A stretch of 64,000 nucleotides of DNA from Margaritispora aquatica (lineage: Eukaryota; Ascomycota; Leotiomycetes; Helotiales; Discinellaceae), in contig VJWN01000002.1 in assembly GCA_007644065.1 (NCBI GenBank), positions 1,389,831 through 1,453,830 of the forward strand, read 5' to 3'. Under the pieces are notes generated by a model. It searched no databases and was not told the origin of the DNA. It saw only the letters and a program-made list of their open reading frames with translations. This document shows, piece by piece, positions 58,749 through 64,000 of the stretch (the first letter of the stretch is position 1; each line of letters begins with the position of its first letter). The position numbers were made by a program, and so were the translations under genes.

Positions 58749-61700
58749 AGGCCCAGACAGATGGGCGTAGCGCCAGATTGAGATGTTTGTTAGCCCTTAA
58801 CCGTGAATCACATTATCAATTTACACAAACGAGTGCTTCTGGACAGAAAAATCCAATGAAGCTCGTTAGAATCGAAAGGTGAAGATTTTCTCCGCATGTC
58901 AGTCAGGCAGCGCGCCTCGGTGGGAAACGGAAGGGGAATATGTTTGGGTATCAGCCAGAGATCGCATTCTCGACTTGCACCAGAGAGTGCTTCTAGTGAA
59001 AAAAGGCAATAACAATGCTCATTGAAATCCCAAATCGAACACAGCAATGAACGCGAGTACCTTACGTGTAGAAACTCGCTTGCAACGAACTAAATTGGGT
59101 CAAAATCGAAACGACGCTCCCGACGCATCGCTGATAAGACAACCAGAAACAAGACGTATCCTAGAGACATGTCTATTCTGTGCTGTACACTTGAAATGCT
59201 TGAATCCGAGCCCAGCCCAGCCCAGCCCGAATGCCTGAGCGACGATCACTTGCCTATGTAGTCTACTAGGACGTATGCATGAAATAACGGTGAGAAGAAA
59301 AACAATGCAGTGCGGCGCAACTGCGATGCTTGTATCGGGTATGAATAACGATAAACAGCGAGAATTGGCATCAATGCATCAACGCGTACATACGTACATA
59401 CATAGATGATGCATGAAATAGCAAGCCCAGGTACTCGGCCACTTGCCGACTACCAGTATGCCGCCTTGATGAACAAGAAGACTACTCTTCTTCTTGATTA
59501 TCATCAGCATCACCACTTCTTCCCATCATCGTCATGCCAGGTCGCTCATCAAGGTCCTCCCCGGATTAAACTTAGAGGGAACCCCCCAACTCCACGAACA
59601 GCAGGACGTTTCGAAAGCCTCACTTCTTAGCCCCAAGTCGCAATTCTGCACAGGAACCAAGAGCACTTCTCTTCTCTTCCCGATCTTCTCTTCAAGTCAA
59701 GGGGTTCCCGGTTTGCTTGTGCAGCGCTACAAAGAGAGAATTGTATTCAGAGACGTGAACGTAAATTTAGACAGATACCTACTAAATTGAAAATACCAAC
59801 CACAGACACCAACGTATGAAAATTACGCACGTATACCTACCTTCCTTGTATCCTGAAATACCAAATCTAGTCCTCAACCCCCTTTTTGAAATCCAATCAA
59901 ACTTTTGACCCGGAAGATAGAACTAAGTTCCGCAAGACCGCAATCTACAAGGCGAAAAAGAAATCAAGCCATCTAATGACCCAGCTGTTCAGCAGTCCCA
60001 GCAGTAGTCCCAGCAGTAGTCCCAGCCATCTAAGTAATTACTCGTGTTCTTCGATCATTTGTCTAACTGCTCCGCCAGCCAGCCAGTTTGGTCAGCGCGT
60101 GTTTGTGGGAGACAGTAGGTATTCCGAGACACCAAATGAGAGAAAAATCAAATGCAACCAGTGTGCTCTACTCAGCAAACAGCAAGATGAGATCGCGTAC
60201 CCCGTCCTGTAATACGCACAAGAGAGCTTGTCACCGACTCCAAACCCCCTCCGTCTCCGCCGCATTCACCGCCGTCTCGTCTCAGACGCAACGCAACGCA
60301 ACGCAGCTCCAGTTGCTGTTGTCCGAATCACTTACTGAACACTTGTTCCTCCCTTTCCGGCAACACCGTACGGAGGTACATCCTCAATCTCCCATTCTCG
60401 AGATCATGACTTACCCCAGCGAAACCCTGCCGCCGCACAAGTCGGCAACGTCGACCACACTGGTGAAGCCCTTGCTTGTCTCCGTCCTTGCCTGACTCTG
60501 TGACCTGTATGACTTCCCCCGCCTGGCGCGGTATATCTGTCTCTCGGCATGGTACGGTAGCACCCTTCTCTCTGCCTCTCTCCCTTTCTCCCTTTTGCTC
60601 TTTTTGTCTTCCTGTACTGAGTAGGTACTTATCTCATCAAACCGCGCGTCCAGTCGCCTGTACTCCAGCACGCCTCCTGTTGTGACACTTTGTCCTACCA
60701 TCCACCCACCCACCACCACCACCATCACATCAAATCACATACACATACCAATACCGAGGCACAAATCTCGTAACAGTAACACAACATATTGGAAGGAAAA
60801 AAACGCCCCCTCCAAAAAGCAGAACACAGCATGCTGCACCTACGCGCGCATTCCGATACCCGCAGGAAAGATTCTGGGCTGGGATTGAGATTGAGATTGA
60901 GATTGGAGATGGATGGGATTTCAACCGGGGGGCGAGTTGGAAAGATGGATGGATGGGACAGAATGGGATTGGATCCACCGAAAAAGAAAAGAAAAATACG
61001 CAGTGGAATCTGAGATGCATCCACCATCTACTTTCACGACGCTGCAATTTGCAAAGCCCCATCCACCACATCCACAACCACTTCAACCACCAAATGCACG
61101 AACCATCCTCCTCCACAAAGTCCGTGCTCATAGTTACTCACCTAGCTCAACTTGTCTTGTTTTTTGACCGATCTTGTCTTAACTTGACATGTCTCGTCTT
61201 TACCTTACTGTGAGCAGGTAGGTACCTCCGTCGTCCGTTCGTACGCTGGTTTACGAGGACAGAGGTCAGAGAACAGAGAAACCCAACCTTGCTGCATTCG
61301 TCCATTGGAACCCTGGTAAAGTGAGGCGCCGCCAAAAGGAAAAAAAGAAGTGAAAACAAATCCACAGAAGAATTCCTTTCCCGTTGAGACATGTCAAGTC
61401 GGAAAAGGTGAGGCGTTGACCAGGCGTCGAGACATCGACACCACTGGCCTCGATGCGAACAGTGTCTTTGTTTCGTTTCGTTTTTCTCTTCCTGGTTTGT
61501 ATCGTCTAGTCTTAGTATCTAGTCTCCATTGCTCAGGTTCTCTCTCGGGTCTCTCGTACTATTGTCGCCTCCTACGCTACAAATTCTCACTTTGTCTTGA
61601 CTCTTGCACTTGGCTTGGCTTGGCTTGGCTTGACTTGAGATCTTGGACGTGGCTTTTGAGGCTTGCAGCACAGCACAGTGAAGCATCAGTGCAGCAGGAC

Positions 61701-62876
61701 AACAATAGCCTTTCGCCTCAACGAACAGATGGAGGAACCTACCCCATACCATCTCATCTCATTCCACAACTGTCACTGGCAGCGGGAGAGATGCAAAGAT
61801 TTGCGGTTCGCAGCAAGCCCACCATCACTTTTCGTCTGTGCGGAGCATTCGGGGCGTCGGTCGTACATATCTCGACATCGAATTATACTATTATTGTCAA
61901 TGACAAGCCTCTTGACAAGTGCTCGAGCTGAGTGAGTGGGAGTTGAGGTCTCAGTTTCTCTTAGTTATCAGATTGAATCTTGAAAGGGCTGTGTGGGGAT
62001 TGTTTCTGTGCTGTGCTGGGCTGTACTTTGTCCTCTTTTTCTTTTCCTTTGTAGTTTTCTTCCAGCTAGATAGCTACGTACCTGTGGGTCACATTCCCAA
62101 CCGCTAGGTACGTAGGCTTCCAGGTTGTGTATATTGTACTATACCGTAGGTACGTATACCAGTACGTCTTGCTCCCGATGCTTTGGGACTGGTATAGCAC
62201 AAGCAAGCACAGCATCACACATCGTGCAGTCTCCTCTCTTTTCTTCTTCACTCCCCTCTCATTCTCCTCTCCTGGTTCCCGCTCATGTGGTCCTCTCAAA
62301 GCTAAGACTGGTATCACGTTACCTGTCCAGCTGCCTTGGCGGGGTACAAGCCCCCAGCTCAAAGGAACGCAAAGCATCCGGCAAAAACAACAATACTACC
62401 CAATCGAGTCAGAAACCTACCTTGGCAAAAGCCTACCTCCTCTAGGCAATCAGAGGAATAACTTGACTCTTGGCGTACTGGACACACACCCCCTTTCCTC
62501 ATCCGATCCCTTGCACCCTACTCTGTTCAACTCTTGGTGCGTGCCCCACTGTATCACAGTTTGGACTCCACTTCATTTTCTCCCCTGGAGCGCCACTAGC
62601 ACTAGTACACCACCACCTCGGCATCCTAGTCGTGAATCCGTGAATCAGGAGCGCCACGCCGTCATTGTCCAACCTCACTTCACTGGGTTGGGTGCAAAGG
62701 AAGACTGCTTCCACCTCCTACTCTATGCGAACTTTGACATGCCCAAACAGAAATCGCATAGCCGTGACACAACAACACCATACCAATCCAAGCACCATTA
62801 TTCGGGCCTCGTATTTTCTCAACCGCAATTCTGACCAACTGCGACGAGTATAGATAACGAATTCCCCTCATTTACA
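58749..62876. other. Gene-poor region with simple repeats
   Basis: These 4.1 kb contain no supported gene. Short arrays include CCCAG near 59211-59227, CAGCAGTAGTCC near 59993-60030, GAGATT near 60885-60907 and CTTGG near 61608-61633. Open frames here are short and interrupted, without family features. Confidence 0.45.
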
Positions 62877-63410
62877 TCATTGAAGAGAAGCACGGAGGTG
62901 GACCCTTAGAACTGTAATAAGCCATACCGTCAAAAGAGGGTACCTCTCGTTCCACTCGTCTGCATTGACTTCAGAGAACGATGAGCTGCGATAATGTTCT
63001 TGCGAGCCTCCCATCGACAGGTAAGATAGATAGTAGTGACGTGAAGGAGAGGCGGCAGAAGAAGAGCGCGCTTGACGGAATGGCTTGCATGCGTGCTTGC
63101 GCGATGATGGGGAAACCGTTACAGAGGCTTCCTCTGGTGCCAAATATTGTTTGACGATGATGTCCATTTCTGCTCGCCATATGTAAATTTGATATTGATA
63201 CCCGTGAAGAGTAGTAGATGAAGTTGGGCGCAGTGGCAGTGCAGTGCAGCATCCGTCCGTGACTACGGATGAAGGCAAACACTTGCTCGGTATTGAATTC
63301 CAAGAATATGTCCTCAGGGTCTCCAGCCTAAACAAGAGCACCTTCCATATCTCTTCTAGTACCCGTAGATAGTTCGTGGGTACTTACAATGGGAACGTAC
63401 TTTGTACGGT
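62877..63410 (-). CDS. Possible exons of an unrecognised gene, incomplete
   Basis: A 23-base piece (63388-63410) is bounded by a TTTTTAG acceptor and a GTAAGTACC donor. The next open stretch begins at 63327 after TTGTTTAG. Joined in frame they read DRTKYVPIAGDPEDIFLEFN then TEQVFAFI. From there the frame of the protein-like EMDIIVKQYLAPEEASVTVS stretch follows if a short intron (about 63180-63280) is assumed, ending at the stop 62877. I cannot find the 5' exons, nor do I recognise the family. It could be a chance alignment of splice-like signals, so confidence is low. Confidence 0.25.
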
Positions 63411-64000
63411 CTAAAAATGTGAAAAAAAGGCAAAACAAAGCGATTAGATGAACCACTTGGAACAATCCCATGTATCAAAAACACAATCAGCCAGCGCCAT
63501 CTCTAACCAAACACAGGTAACAACGAGACGAGGGCAAAAACATGAAATCATACTCAAACCGACTAGAAGCCCAAATAACGAATAAAATCGGGACAAGACC
63601 TCCGCCTTTTCATTATTACCTTACTCTTACCTCGCTCTCTTCACCCACTACTCACCTCCTTTCACCCACGGGAATACGTGCTACTCGTACTAATTCCCTC
63701 CTCGCTGGCCCGACGCCGGGGATATTGTCATCCGAAATTCATGCCTTGTTGCCCTACCTTACCCAGGGTGTGTTTCATGTTTCGACCACCCGGGGTGGCA
63801 AAAAAAATGCCGAATGACGAGTGTGTATCCACTTCCACCTCACCTCTCACTGCGACCAACCCAGCAGCTCGTGAGTCGTGAACTTCAACATTGTGGAGCA
63901 CCCAAAAGACAAGGCGCCGGTAATGGTGGTGATGGAGATGGGTGATGGTGGTGAGGAGAGGGAATTGATATGACGCAGGGACCAGGACCAGGACCAACCA
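63411..64000. other. Right edge, nothing certain
   Basis: An open frame on the minus strand (63728-63997) looks low-complexity and is not convincing. No gene is supported; 5' exons of the tentative gene could lie here or beyond the window. Confidence 0.3.

Overview
This window is nuclear DNA of a filamentous ascomycete (Pezizomycotina). Short introns of roughly 50 to 125 bases with GTAAGT or GTGAGT donors and CTAAC or CTGAC branch points interrupt most genes. Families such as 2EXR, CorA-like transporter with a disordered N-terminus, CRT10-like, fungal GMC oxidoreductase and DAL5-type MFS point the same way. Leotiomycetes is my best guess, from the overall look of the proteins only. I see no prokaryotic genes, CRISPR array, intact transposon, rRNA or tRNA.

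Left part (1-9 kb): housekeeping genes. These are tubulin cofactor A, a THO complex subunit 7-like protein (divergent from Elongin A), Elongin A and NEDD8/Rub1. Elongin A and NEDD8 are convergent and both belong to cullin-RING ubiquitin ligase biology. A 2.2 kb gap follows, then a DAL5-type anion:cation symporter with a clear TATA box.

9-26 kb: a hypothetical protein, a secreted GMC oxidoreductase, a ten-exon CorA-like protein of 1193 aa (assembled here from fragments spread over 4.2 kb), a 4-coumarate-CoA-ligase-like enzyme, and a J-domain protein divergent from a His-rich FG-motif membrane protein.

26-46 kb: a basic/acidic low-complexity protein whose reading frame has no 5' ATG and abuts PRA1/Yip3; an Erj5-type ER J-protein behind an 858-base ATG-free leader; a RED/IK-like spliceosomal protein; two 2EXR-domain genes bracketing a small orphan gene; and a Kelch-like single-pass membrane protein. 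A 1.5 kb stretch upstream of the last has no ATG at all on the sense strand, against about 28 on the other strand.

46-64 kb: gene-poor. An 8 kb stretch without recognisable genes is followed by an eleven-exon CRT10-like gene, a small cupin, and a long repeat-rich tract ending in possible exons of an unrecognised gene near the right edge.

Intron-exon structures were worked out by hand from splice signals and frame continuity. Every multi-exon CDS listed as assembled closes in frame. Family assignments are from recognition of sequence features, not from a database search.
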